From Gallibacterium salpingitidis (GTDB lineage Bacteria > Pseudomonadota > Gammaproteobacteria > Enterobacterales > Pasteurellaceae), in assembly GCF_001678495.1 (NCBI RefSeq), contig NZ_JTJL01000060.1, forward strand, positions 1-48,432: 48,432 nt of DNA. The letters run 5' to 3'. The notes beneath the pieces were generated by a model. The model searched no databases and had not been told where the DNA came from. It was given only the letters and a program-made list of their open reading frames with translations. Below are positions 19,846-28,135 of the stretch, in pieces; position 1 is the first letter of the stretch; every line of letters begins with the position of its first letter. A program made the translations under genes and the position numbers.

Positions 19846-21470
19846 TGGACTCAAGACGTAGTTTACTTGTAATTGCATTGCTCTTTATCTCATTCTTGAT
19901 TTATCAACAATGGGAAATCGACAATAATCCTCAACTTGCACAAACTCAAACACAAACGCAAACTGATTCATCAGCAACGACTGCAAATGATACTCCTGCT
20001 AGTTCAGCAGCGGTAGCAGATAGCAGCAGCAAACAAGGCCGTATTATCACAATCGAAAGTGATGTTTTACGCCTTAAAATTAGTACTGTTGGTGGTGATG
20101 TGGTTGGTGCAGATTTACTGAAATATGATGCAGAATTACATTCAAAAACCCCATTCGCTTTATTAAAAGACACACCTGAACACGTTTATATCGCGCAAAG
20201 TGGTTTAATTGGCGCTAACGGTAGTGATACCGTTGCTGGTCGTGCTGATTATCAAGTGGATGGTGATCATTTCTCATTAGCTCAAGGTCAAAATGAAATT
20301 AGCGTACCATTCACTTTCACCAAAGATGGTGTAACTTATCGTAAAATTTTCACCTTAACTCGTGATAGCTACGATGTGAAAGTAAACGTAGAAGTAACCA
20401 ATAACAGCGGCGCTAATATTCAAGTACAACCTTATGCACAATTGAAACATACTTTGGTTGAAAGCTCTGGTAATATTGCAATGCCAACCTATACAGGCGG
20501 CGCTTACTCTTCATCAGAGACCAACTATAAAAAATACTCTTTTGATGATATGAAGAAAGACAACCTTGCTATCAAAACAAAACAGGGTTGGGCTGCAATT
20601 TTACAACACTATTTCGTATCTGCGTGGGTACCTAACCAGGATGCAGAAAATCAACTTTATTCATCAACACAAGATAATTTCGCTTATATCGGTTATCGTG
20701 GTCCTGTTACCACTATCGCAAATGGTGCAACTGATACCATTAAGAGCCAACTTTGGGTAGGGCCTAAATTACAAAATCAAATGGAACAAGTTGCTCCACA
20801 TCTTGATTTGACTGTAGATTATGGCTGGGCATGGTTTATTGCAAAACCGCTATTCAAATTACTACAATTTATTCAAAGCTTAGTACACAACTGGGGTCTA
20901 GCAATTATCGGTGTTACTCTTGTCGTTAAAGCTATTCTTTATCCTTTAACCAAAGCGCAATACACTTCAATGGCGAAAATGCGTATGTTACAGCCAAAAA
21001 TTCAAGAATTGCGTGAACGCTTCGGTGAAGATCGTCAAAAGATGAGTCAAGAGATGATGAAGCTTTACAAAGAAGAGAAAGTAAATCCTCTTGGCGGTTG
21101 TTTACCAATATTGCTACAAATGCCAATCTTTATTGCGCTTTACTGGACATTCTTAGAAGCAGTGGAATTACGTCACGCACCATTCTTTGGTTGGATCCAA
21201 GACTTAGCGGCGCAAGATCCTTACTACATTCTGCCGTTATTAATGGGTGCATCAATGTTCTTATTACAAAAGATGTCCCCAACACCAGTGGCAGATCCAA
21301 TGCAACAAAAAGTAATGACCTTTATGCCAGTGATGTTTACTTTCTTCTTCCTCTGGTTCCCATCAGGTCTAGTGCTTTACTGGTTGGTATCTAACCTTAT
21401 CACCATTGTTCAGCAACAACTGATTTATCGAGGATTAGAGAAAAGAGGCTTACACTCTCGTAAAAAATAA
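19845..21470 (+). CDS. yidC: Membrane protein insertase YidC
   Basis: The 541-residue inner-membrane insertase that works with or without SecYEG. The first membrane segment is at about 6-20, followed by a variable Gln/Thr/Ser/Ala-rich linker (about 34-65) with a (CAAACN)4 repeat, then the large periplasmic P1 domain (about 65-345). The conserved five-helix core follows, with the hydrophilic-groove Arg in [21 protein letters not shown] and the C1 loop helices ending [25 protein letters not shown]. The start overlaps the yidD stop by one base. A perfect hairpin just downstream ends the transcript or attenuates mnmE. Confidence 0.97.
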   Translation: MDSRRSLLVIALLFISFLIYQQWEIDNNPQLAQTQTQTQTDSSATTANDTPASSAAVADSSSKQGRIITIESDVLRLKISTVGGDVVGADLLKYDAELHSKTPFALLKDTPEHVYIAQSGLIGANGSDTVAGRADYQVDGDHFSLAQGQNEISVPFTFTKDGVTYRKIFTLTRDSYDVKVNVEVTNNSGANIQVQPYAQLKHTLVESSGNIAMPTYTGGAYSSSETNYKKYSFDDMKKDNLAIKTKQGWAAILQHYFVSAWVPNQDAENQLYSSTQDNFAYIGYRGPVTTIANGATDTIKSQLWVGPKLQNQMEQVAPHLDLTVDYGWAWFIAKPLFKLLQFIQSLVHNWGLAIIGVTLVVKAILYPLTKAQYTSMAKMRMLQPKIQELRERFGEDRQKMSQEMMKLYKEEKVNPLGGCLPILLQMPIFIALYWTFLEAVELRHAPFFGWIQDLAAQDPYYILPLLMGASMFLLQKMSPTPVADPMQQKVMTFMPVMFTFFFLWFPSGLVLYWLVSNLITIVQQQLIYRGLEKRGLHSRKK

Positions 21471-21480
21471 ATGGTAATGA

Positions 21481-21508
21481 TTGAGGCATCTTAACTAAGA
21501 TGCCTCAA
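21481..21508 (+). terminator. Hairpin after yidC
   Basis: TTGAGGCATCTTA (21481-21493) and TAAGATGCCTCAA (21496-21508) are perfect arms; realistically 11 pairs with a 6-base loop. The following T-run is short, so readthrough into mnmE is likely. It contains an ATG that would otherwise extend mnmE. Confidence 0.6.
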
Positions 21509-21538
21509 GTTTATGACACTCAAATATATCCAAGTATT

Positions 21539-22903
21539 ATGATAGAAAACGATACAATTGTAGCTCAAGCCACACCACCGGGACGCGGTGGTATTGGTAT
21601 TTTGCGCGTTTCCGGCCCATTAGCAACAGAAGTAGCACAACAAGTATTGGGGAAATGCCCTAAACCAAGAATGGCTGATTATCTGCCATTTAAGGATGTT
21701 GATGGTACGACACTTGACCAAGGCATTGCGTTGTTTTTCAAAGCACCAAACTCTTTCACTGGAGAAGATGTGCTTGAATTACAAGGACATGGTGGACAAG
21801 TCATTCTTGATTTATTACTCAAACGGATTCTACAAATTAATGGTGTGCGCTTAGCTCGACCTGGTGAATTTTCAGAACAAGCTTTTTTAAATGATAAGAT
21901 TGATTTAGCCCAAGCTGAAGCGATTGCTGATTTAATTGATGCAAGTTCTGAACAAGCGGCCCGTTCTGCCCTAAAATCATTACAAGGTGAATTTTCCACT
22001 CAAGTTCATCAATTAGTTGAACAATTAATTTATTTACGTACCTACGTGGAAGCTGCAATTGACTTCCCTGATGAAGAGATTGATTTTCTGGCTGATGGAA
22101 AAATAGAAGGCTTGTTAAATCAAATCATTGAACAAGTGGCAACAGTACAAGCACAAACAAAACAAGGTTCGTTACTACGAGAAGGTATGAAAGTCGTGAT
22201 TGCTGGTCGCCCAAATGCTGGAAAATCCAGTTTATTAAACGCATTAGCTGGTCGAGATGCTGCAATTGTTACTGATATTGCGGGCACTACACGTGATGTA
22301 TTGCGTGAACATATCCATTTAGATGGTATGCCACTTCATATTATTGATACTGCAGGTTTACGCGCTGCGACTGATGAAGTTGAGCGCATTGGTATTGAAC
22401 GTGCATGGCAAGAAATTGAACAAGCAGATCGTGTGCTTTTTATGTTGGATAGCACTACCACTACTGAAACATTGCCAGAAAAAATTTGGCCAGAATTTAT
22501 GTCCAAATTACCTGATTCTATTCCAGTAACCATTATTCGCAATAAAGCAGATATTAGTGGTGAAACTGAAGGTATTACACAAAATGGTAACTATACAACC
22601 ATTACCTTATCAGCCAAAACGCAACAAGGCATACAATTACTCAAAGAACATTTGAAAGAAAGCATTGGTTATCAAACAGTGACTGAAGGCGGTTTCCTTG
22701 CTCGTCGTCGTCATTTAGAAGCACTTAACAAAGCTGCTGAACACTTGCAATTAGGCCATATTCAATTAACTCAATTTTATGCAGGTGAATTATTAGCAGA
22801 AGAATTGAAAATGGCGCAAAATGCCTTGAGTGAGATTACTGGTGAATTTACCTCTGATGATCTACTCGGTAATATCTTTAGTTCATTCTGTATCGGTAAA
22901 TAA
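21539..22903 (+). CDS. mnmE: tRNA modification GTPase MnmE
   Basis: With MnmG it adds the aminomethyl groups at U34 of several tRNAs. The ATG at 21539 ([20 protein letters not shown]) gives 454 residues, exactly the E. coli length; an upstream in-frame ATG at 21500 lies inside the yidC hairpin and adds 13 unconserved residues. The folate-binding N domain is at 1-120. The inserted G domain has G1 GRPNAGKS, G2 [10 protein letters not shown]3 DTAG, G4 NKAD. The C-terminal zinc/cysteine signature is FCIGK. It is the last gene of the rpmH cluster and ends at a strong terminator. Confidence 0.96.
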   Translation: MIENDTIVAQATPPGRGGIGILRVSGPLATEVAQQVLGKCPKPRMADYLPFKDVDGTTLDQGIALFFKAPNSFTGEDVLELQGHGGQVILDLLLKRILQINGVRLARPGEFSEQAFLNDKIDLAQAEAIADLIDASSEQAARSALKSLQGEFSTQVHQLVEQLIYLRTYVEAAIDFPDEEIDFLADGKIEGLLNQIIEQVATVQAQTKQGSLLREGMKVVIAGRPNAGKSSLLNALAGRDAAIVTDIAGTTRDVLREHIHLDGMPLHIIDTAGLRAATDEVERIGIERAWQEIEQADRVLFMLDSTTTTETLPEKIWPEFMSKLPDSIPVTIIRNKADISGETEGITQNGNYTTITLSAKTQQGIQLLKEHLKESIGYQTVTEGGFLARRRHLEALNKAAEHLQLGHIQLTQFYAGELLAEELKMAQNALSEITGEFTSDDLLGNIFSSFCIGK

Positions 22904-22920
22904 TCTTTTAGCACAGAAAA

Positions 22921-22948
22921 AAATTGCGTGGCTGATACCACGCAATTT
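22921..22948. terminator. Bidirectional terminator between mnmE and the AGCS gene
   Basis: AAATTGCGTGG pairs perfectly with CCACGCAATTT (11 pairs) around a CTGATA loop. A-rich on the left, it can serve both convergent genes. Confidence 0.8.
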
Positions 22949-22953
22949 CCACA

Positions 22954-24348
22954 TTAATTAAAACTCTTACTTAACCCATCTTCCACTAACTCTTCATCAC
23001 GATCTTTCTCAGAAACACGTAAACGCGCAAAATAATCCTTAGTTTCTGCAATGATCACTTTACGCAAGCCGATTAATGCAATTAAGTTAGGAATCGCCAT
23101 TAAGCCATTTACAATATCAGCTAGGCTCCAAATCACATCTAACTTAATAAATGCACCGCCTGCAATTAAAATAATGAAACAAGTGCGGAAAACTTTAATT
23201 CCTTTAATACCAGCTAAATAGACAAAACAACGCTCGCCATAATAACACCAGCCAAGAATCGTGGTAAACGCAAAGAATAACAAACCAATAGTTACTATCG
23301 TTGCACCAATACTATTACCTAATCCTTGTGCAAAAGCGAGGTTCGTTAATGCCGCACCAGCCACATCTGATTGCCAAACACCAGTAATCACAATGACCAA
23401 TCCTGTCATCGTACAAATGATGATGGTATCAAAGAAAGTACCTGTCATTGAAATTAGACCTTGACGTACTGGCTCTTGCGTTTGCGCAGCCGCTGCTGCA
23501 ATTGGTGCACTACCTAATCCAGATTCATTTGAGAAAATACCGCGCGCCATACCAGATTGGATTGCTTTTAACACCGTAAAGCCTAACACACCACCTAAAG
23601 CCGCTTCAGGATTAAAGGCACTATGAATCACTAACGCTAACGCTGTTGGCACCACTTGCCAATTCATAACTAAAATGACTACTGATGTGCCGACATATAA
23701 CACCGCCATAAAAGGCACGATTAATGAAGATACTACGGCTATGCGATTCACGCCACCCAAGATAATCATCGCCACTAAAATTGTCATCACAATTGCCGTA
23801 ACCACAGTTGAGATACCAAAAGTATCATTCATTGCATGGGTAATCGCATTAATTTGTGGGAAAGTCCCAATTCCAAAGAAAGCAACCATCACACCAAAAA
23901 TCGCAAACAATTTTGCTAACCATTTAATGCCTAAACCGTACTCAATGTAATACATTGGTCCGCCAGACATAAAACCATTTTTATCTTTGGTACGATATTT
24001 CACCGCCAATAAACACTCGGCATATTTGGTTGCCATACCAAAAAATGCCACGATCCACATCCAGAAAATGGCTCCTGGCCCACCAGCTTGAATTGCAGTA
24101 GCCACCCCAACAATATTTCCTGTTCCAATCGTTGCTGATAATGCCGTACATAATGCAGCAAATGCAGATACATCTCCTTCGCCTGTATTACCTTTTTTGA
24201 AAATATATTTAAGCGCTCGTGGTAACGCCCAGATTTGTAGAAAACCTAAACGAAAACTGAAATAAATACCTGTACCCGCTAATAAAATAAGTAAGGGTGG
24301 TCCCCAAACAAAGCTATCAATAGCTGCTAATATTTCATTGAAACTCAT
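22954..24348 (-). CDS. Alanine/glycine:cation symporter (AGCS family)
   Basis: An inner-membrane Na+ (or H+) symporter for alanine or glycine, 464 residues with about 11 hydrophobic helices. Family signatures are AALCTALSATIGTGNIVGVATAI, GGPGAIFWMW and FMSGGPMYYIEYGLG. The start at 24348 (MSFNEILAAIDSFVWGPP) is chosen because GAGGAAGTC precedes it; a longer reading would translate 60 residues of the riboswitch leader. The C-terminal tail is charged and cytoplasmic. The tandem glycine riboswitch upstream points to glycine as the sensed and probably transported substrate. Confidence 0.93.
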   Translation of the reverse strand: MSFNEILAAIDSFVWGPPLLILLAGTGIYFSFRLGFLQIWALPRALKYIFKKGNTGEGDVSAFAALCTALSATIGTGNIVGVATAIQAGGPGAIFWMWIVAFFGMATKYAECLLAVKYRTKDKNGFMSGGPMYYIEYGLGIKWLAKLFAIFGVMVAFFGIGTFPQINAITHAMNDTFGISTVVTAIVMTILVAMIILGGVNRIAVVSSLIVPFMAVLYVGTSVVILVMNWQVVPTALALVIHSAFNPEAALGGVLGFTVLKAIQSGMARGIFSNESGLGSAPIAAAAAQTQEPVRQGLISMTGTFFDTIIICTMTGLVIVITGVWQSDVAGAALTNLAFAQGLGNSIGATIVTIGLLFFAFTTILGWCYYGERCFVYLAGIKGIKVFRTCFIILIAGGAFIKLDVIWSLADIVNGLMAIPNLIALIGLRKVIIAETKDYFARLRVSEKDRDEELVEDGLSKSFN

Positions 24349-24397
24349 GACTTCCTCGTAAATAAAAAAGCTAAATACAAGGAGTAGAAAAGAATAA

Positions 24398-24421
24398 AGA
24401 AAAATATCGAGAATCGATATT
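24398..24421 (-). terminator. Expression-platform terminator of the glycine riboswitch
   Basis: On the minus strand AATATCGA and TCGATATT form an 8-pair stem with a three-base loop, followed by a U-rich run (TTTTTCTTTATT on the coding strand). It lies about 20 bases after aptamer 2 and 50 bases before the ATG, the right place for transcriptional control. Confidence 0.65.
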
Positions 24422-24437
24422 ATGAAATGGTGATTAA

Positions 24438-24625
24438 TCTTTCCTGCCCCTGTCCTTTTGCCTGAGCGTTTCAAGAATAAAGCTATTCTCTTGCGCCTTC
24501 GGCGTCCGTTTATGACGGATCTCTCCAAGGGTTCGTCCAGTAACAGTCCATGCTGTAAACAGCGCCTGAAAGATTTTACCTCGTCGGCGTGGAGTCAATT
24601 CTCCACTCTCCAGCTACCTTCATCC
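24438..24625 (-). promoter_or_regulatory. Tandem glycine riboswitch
   Basis: Two glycine aptamers lie head to tail in the leader of the symporter gene. Aptamer 1 (about 24620-24540) shows GGAGAG, then GCCGACGAGGTAAAATCTTTCAGGC. The linker TGGACGAACCC matches the classical Vibrio tandem switch. Aptamer 2 (about 24532-24440) shows GGAGAG, GCCGAAGG, then CTCAGGCAAAAGGACAGGGG. The conserved cores are intact in both. An AGCS gene downstream is a frequent partner. Switches on transporter genes usually turn expression off when glycine is high; that direction is inferred here, not seen. Confidence 0.95.
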
Positions 24626-24630
24626 GAACT

Positions 24631-24658
24631 CGTATTTCAACAATAGCGTTGAAATACG
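24631..24658 (-). other. Hairpin at the 5' end of the riboswitch transcript
   Basis: CGTATTTCAAC and GTTGAAATACG are perfect 11-base arms around a 6-base loop. With the promoter at 24665-24693 the RNA would begin almost exactly at this hairpin. It may protect the 5' end or stack on aptamer 1. No known name. Confidence 0.55.
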
Positions 24659-24664
24659 GCGGAA

Positions 24665-24693
24665 ATTCTAACAAGTTATTGATAACAGCTCAA
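24665..24693 (-). promoter_or_regulatory. Promoter of the glycine riboswitch-symporter gene
   Basis: TTGAGC (24693-24688), 17 bases, then TAGAAT (24670-24665) with an extended-minus-10 TG. The predicted start is near 24658. It lies between metL and the riboswitch, so the symporter has its own transcript. Confidence 0.65.
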
Positions 24694-24711
24694 GCTGCAA
24701 TCTATTTAAGA

Positions 24712-27138
24712 TTATAATAATTTTACCAAACGGTTCAGATCTGCCTGAATTGCACCGGCTGTCATCTTCACACCGGCACTTGGCCCATGAATCACTAATG
24801 GATTATCGCGATACCATAGGCTTCTAATTAAGAAAATATTCTCACCTGGTAATACCCTACCAATCGGATCATCACTACCGCAAATCTCTAAACCAATTTT
24901 TGATTGCCCATTAGCTAGAAAACGCACCACATAACGCAACACGCCATGTTCCTCTTTGGCATCATGATAATGTTCATTAATAAAAGGTTCGATCTCATGT
25001 AACTGCTCAAAGAAATCAGTTAGCGGTAATTCCAACATTGATTCTGGGATCAATGATTCAACTTTGACATCGGTACGATCCAAATCATATCCGGCAGTTC
25101 TCGCCACAATCAGTAATTTACGTAACGCATCTAAACCACATAAATCTTCTCGCGGATCACGTTCAGTCATTCCCTGTTGCCATGCCTGTTCCAACAACAT
25201 TGAGAACGGTACCGAACCATCATATTGATAGAACAGCCAAGCCAATGTACTCGAGAAAGTACCTTCAATTGATAACACCGTATCGCCACTTTCCACTAAA
25301 TCATGAATAGTGGTATTAATCGGTAAACCACCACCAACAGTTGCGTTATACAACCAATAACTACCTGATTGCAAAAATGCTGCCTCAATCTGATGATACT
25401 TATCAAGATCAAACGCTGCTGCACGTTTATTAGCGCTGATCACATGGAAACCATATTTGGCGTAATCAGGATAATGTGCCGCCACTTCATCACTATTAGT
25501 GAAATCCAAAATCACTAACTCATCAAAAGGGTGCATACTCATCCATTGCGTTAATTCATCCGGTACAAATTCACGTGCTTGTTGCTCAAATTGGTTATCC
25601 CAATTATTTTCTTTAATCTGCGGTAGCAATCCTTGATGATCCAACCAAGCCTTTTGGCTAGATACAATACCAATTAAGGAAAAGTCAAAATGACTCCGCG
25701 CAGCAATCTTCTCTTGTTCTTGACGGAACAGATTCACCCACGTTTTCGCCACTTCTCCCTTTCCTAATACCACTAAACCTACTGTCTTATGCGCTCTAAA
25801 GAGATCATCATGAACGTTACGTAATAATTCACGACTTACAGATTGGCGCATAATCGCAACCACACTGATATTATCATCAGACTGCCACATAAATTCTAAT
25901 GGTTGTGTTTTTAACATTTGTGAAAAACGCAACATTTGTAATGAATTCTGACAAACACCTGCGCCAACAATGCCTAACAATGACAAATCATAACGAATCG
26001 AAATAGAGTCTGTAATTAGTGGCAATTGTTTAAATTGCATAAACGCTGTATCAATATATTCATTGGTATAAACCAAACGTAAAGTACGACTGCTCTCAAC
26101 AAATTGCTCAACTAAGGCATCAAGCTGATACTCCTGCAACCAAGCTCGAAAACGTTGTAACCAACTCTGCAATACTTGATTTTGTGGAATCACCAATTCA
26201 ATCCAACCAATATGATTATGAAAAGTGACAATCTTACCTTGCGCCGATGAAGAATAGACATGTTCGACACGCGTTGTACCTTCGTTAGGTTTTAAACTAC
26301 TGCGTAATTGCAGTTTTAATTGAAACTCTCTAACTGGTTCTAATGTACGGCTATGTAAAACTGGCGCACCTAAACGAGCCAATTCATTAGCTTCATCAAG
26401 ACGTAATAATGGTAATAAGGTGGCATTTTTCACATAACGAGGATCAGCAGAATAAACTCCCGCAACATCACTCCAAATAGTAACATTCTCAATATCCGCC
26501 AAACCTGCAATTTGTGTTGCTGAATAGTCAGAACCGTTACGCCCTAACAGCACTGTTTCTCCATCTGCATTACGGCTGATAAAACCAGTAATAATCAAAC
26601 GTTTATCAGGATAGGCATCTAAAATAGTTTGTAAGCGCCTTTTACTTGGTGCAACACGTACTTTCGGTAACACTGTACGTTCCGCCATCATAAAATCACG
26701 TGCATCAACAAATACTGATGGAATACCTTGTTGATTTAAATATGCAGTGACTAAACGAGTGGACCAAATTTCACCATGCCCCACCACTTCCGCATAAATG
26801 GCTTCACTAAAAGGTTTATCTAATAATGCGGACAAATAGAGTGTATCATCAACAAATGCTTGAGCGACCTCTTCCGGATGGTTTAATAACGCATTAACTA
26901 AAGAGAGATATTGATGACGCAAACTTTGCAAAATACGGTTGGCACTAACAGTATCTTTATGTGAGGCTTCCACCCATTCAATTAATAAATTAGTGGTTTT
27001 TCCTATCGCCGAGATTACGATGATATCTGTTTCTCTACTATAATTTTGAATAATCGAGGCGACTCCTCGAATGCAATCCACATTGGCTAAACTACTGCCA
27101 CCAAATTTATGAACTTGATAACGAGAAACAGTCTGCAT
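24712..27138 (-). CDS. metL: Bifunctional aspartokinase II/homoserine dehydrogenase II
   Basis: A fused enzyme for steps 1 and 3 of the aspartate pathway toward methionine and threonine. The start at 27138 (MQTVSRYQVHKFGGSSL) is chosen because AAGGAGG lies 6 bases upstream; the total is 808 residues (E. coli MetL 810). The kinase part (1 to about 450) shows KFGGSSLA, VVGHGEIWS, FISRN and LLGRNGSDYSATQIAGL; the dehydrogenase part shows the NADP fold VGLVVLGKGEVAKTW, HVISANKRA, LYNATVGGGLPI and the C-terminal NPLVIHGPSAGVKMTAGAIQADLNRL. The overall similarity is to MetL rather than ThrA. No metB precedes it, unlike E. coli metBL. It is divergent from metJ, its expected repressor. Confidence 0.94.
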   Translation of the reverse strand: MQTVSRYQVHKFGGSSLANVDCIRGVASIIQNYSRETDIIVISAIGKTTNLLIEWVEASHKDTVSANRILQSLRHQYLSLVNALLNHPEEVAQAFVDDTLYLSALLDKPFSEAIYAEVVGHGEIWSTRLVTAYLNQQGIPSVFVDARDFMMAERTVLPKVRVAPSKRRLQTILDAYPDKRLIITGFISRNADGETVLLGRNGSDYSATQIAGLADIENVTIWSDVAGVYSADPRYVKNATLLPLLRLDEANELARLGAPVLHSRTLEPVREFQLKLQLRSSLKPNEGTTRVEHVYSSSAQGKIVTFHNHIGWIELVIPQNQVLQSWLQRFRAWLQEYQLDALVEQFVESSRTLRLVYTNEYIDTAFMQFKQLPLITDSISIRYDLSLLGIVGAGVCQNSLQMLRFSQMLKTQPLEFMWQSDDNISVVAIMRQSVSRELLRNVHDDLFRAHKTVGLVVLGKGEVAKTWVNLFRQEQEKIAARSHFDFSLIGIVSSQKAWLDHQGLLPQIKENNWDNQFEQQAREFVPDELTQWMSMHPFDELVILDFTNSDEVAAHYPDYAKYGFHVISANKRAAAFDLDKYHQIEAAFLQSGSYWLYNATVGGGLPINTTIHDLVESGDTVLSIEGTFSSTLAWLFYQYDGSVPFSMLLEQAWQQGMTERDPREDLCGLDALRKLLIVARTAGYDLDRTDVKVESLIPESMLELPLTDFFEQLHEIEPFINEHYHDAKEEHGVLRYVVRFLANGQSKIGLEICGSDDPIGRVLPGENIFLIRSLWYRDNPLVIHGPSAGVKMTAGAIQADLNRLVKLL

Positions 27139-27179
27139 CATTAACCTCCTTCCAATGGCGATATACAGAAACGCTGCGT

Positions 27180-27188
27180 ATTCTAACA
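27180..27188 (-). promoter_or_regulatory. Probable metL -10
   Basis: TGTTAGAAT on the minus strand is an extended -10 (TAGAAT at 27185-27180), about 41 bases before the metL ATG. No good -35 is seen at 17 bases. The met boxes lie about 45-75 bases upstream of it. Confidence 0.4.
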
Positions 27189-27229
27189 CAATACTTCGCT
27201 AACTCCGCACAACAAAATAGAGGAAATAA

Positions 27230-27261
27230 AGAAATCTAGATGTCTTTAAGGCTAGATTGTC
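27230..27261. promoter_or_regulatory. MetJ operator (tandem met boxes)
   Basis: Four contiguous 8-base units can be read: AGAAATCT, AGATGTCT, TTAAGGCT, AGATTGTC. Against AGACGTCT they match 6, 7, 4 and 3 of 8. The array overlaps the metJ -35 (27257-27262). MetJ dimers with S-adenosylmethionine bind side by side on such tandem boxes, so it should repress metJ and perhaps metL. Confidence 0.7.
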
Positions 27262-27285
27262 ATCACCACTAATTTTGATTAAAAT
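27257..27285 (+). promoter_or_regulatory. metJ promoter
   Basis: TTGTCA (27257-27262), 17 bases, then TAAAAT (27280-27285). The predicted start near 27292 leaves a leader of about 29 bases. The -35 lies in the last met box. Confidence 0.65.
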
Positions 27286-27320
27286 ACTACACATTGTGTG
27301 GAATTAAGAGGAAATTCATC

Positions 27321-27638
27321 ATGGCGGATTGGGATGGTAAATATATTAGTCCTTATGCAGAACATGGCAAAAAAAGCGAACAAGTAAAAAAAATTACAGT
27401 ATCCATTCCAATTAAAGTATTGGAAATTTTGACTAATGAACGCACTCGTCGTCAAATTCGTAATCTACGCCATGCTACTAATAGTGAATTACTTTGTGAG
27501 GCTTTTCTCCACGCATTTACTGGTCAACCGCTACCGACTGATGAAGATTTATTAAAAGATCGACACGATGAAATTCCTGAAGATGCTAAAGTGTTAATGC
27601 GTGAAAAAGGCATTGATCCTGATACTTGGGAATATTAA
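27321..27638 (+). CDS. metJ: Methionine repressor MetJ
   Basis: A 105-residue ribbon-helix-helix repressor with S-adenosylmethionine as corepressor. The start at 27321 ([21 protein letters not shown]) has AGAGGAA at the right distance and equals the E. coli start; a longer reading adds nine residues. The DNA-contacting strand is [12 protein letters not shown] at about 22-33, and [26 protein letters not shown] is the family core. Divergent from metL with a met-box array between them. Confidence 0.97.
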   Translation: MADWDGKYISPYAEHGKKSEQVKKITVSIPIKVLEILTNERTRRQIRNLRHATNSELLCEAFLHAFTGQPLPTDEDLLKDRHDEIPEDAKVLMREKGIDPDTWEY

Positions 27639-27651
27639 TCACCTCTTATGC

Positions 27652-27712
27652 TTAGGATAAAAACATAACTATCTCCTTTAATGTTCACTAATTACTCTTG
27701 TTTTTATCCTAA
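27652..27712. terminator. Long-loop inverted repeat after metJ
   Basis: TTAGGATAAAAACA (27652-27665) and TGTTTTTATCCTAA (27699-27712) are perfect 14-base arms around a 33-base loop. It may terminate metJ, but the loop is long for an intrinsic terminator and the arms are mostly A-T. Confidence 0.45.
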
Positions 27713-27738
27713 ATTTCTCTCCATTGCACCAAATTAAC

Positions 27739-27780
27739 TTGATATACATCAAACAGCTAGTTTCAATTATTCGTTAGAAT
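27739..27780 (+). promoter_or_regulatory. FNR-activated promoter of feoAB
   Basis: TTGATATACATCAA (27739-27752) is a perfect match to the FNR consensus TTGAT-N4-ATCAA. A -10 TAGAAT follows at 27775-27780. With a start 7 bases after it (about 27787) the FNR centre is at -41.5, the classic class II activator position. No good -35 is present, as expected for an activated promoter. Ferrous iron uptake by Feo is anaerobically induced by FNR in E. coli. A Fur box was not recognised. Confidence 0.8.
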
Positions 27781-27865
27781 GTCAAACCTTTTAACAGGGT
27801 TAGAAATCTTTCTTATTTAGATTTAGAATAAATAACCATCGAACAGAAGTTAGGAAGTCGTGATT

Positions 27866-28126
27866 ATGTCTGTTTATCCTCTTCATCAATTAGCAAAACA
27901 TCAACAAGCTTATATTAAAGATATTATTGATAATCCAGTTTTTGGTTCACAAGATCGTTCTGTTAGTCGTCGTTTAGCCGACTTAGGATTTTCATCACAT
28001 CGACCAGTAACCATTATTGCCAAAGGATTATTAGGAAAAGGTCCTTATGTTGTACGCCTTGATAACCACTCACAATTCTCTTTACGCAAGGCAGAAGCAG
28101 CGAAAATTATCTGTTATTTAAAATAA
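27866..28126 (+). CDS. feoA: Ferrous iron transport protein A
   Basis: An 86-residue SH3-like cytoplasmic protein needed for FeoB-mediated Fe(II) uptake. Hallmarks are SVSRRLADLGFSSHRPVTIIAKGLLGKGPYVVRLDNHSQFSLRKAEAAKI. The ATG at 27866 is preferred because AGGAAG lies 8 bases upstream; a GTG two codons earlier is possible. feoB starts 9 bases after the stop. The 78-base leader follows the FNR promoter. Confidence 0.92.
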   Translation: MSVYPLHQLAKHQQAYIKDIIDNPVFGSQDRSVSRRLADLGFSSHRPVTIIAKGLLGKGPYVVRLDNHSQFSLRKAEAAKIICYLK

Positions 28127-28135
28127 AAATTTATT

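Noticed and set aside
21500..21538. Upstream start of mnmE
   Set aside because: The ATG lies within the hairpin after yidC and adds residues not present in the family.
24349..24528. 60-residue N-terminal extension of the symporter
   Set aside because: It translates the glycine riboswitch leader; GAGGAAG before the internal ATG at 24348 marks the true start.
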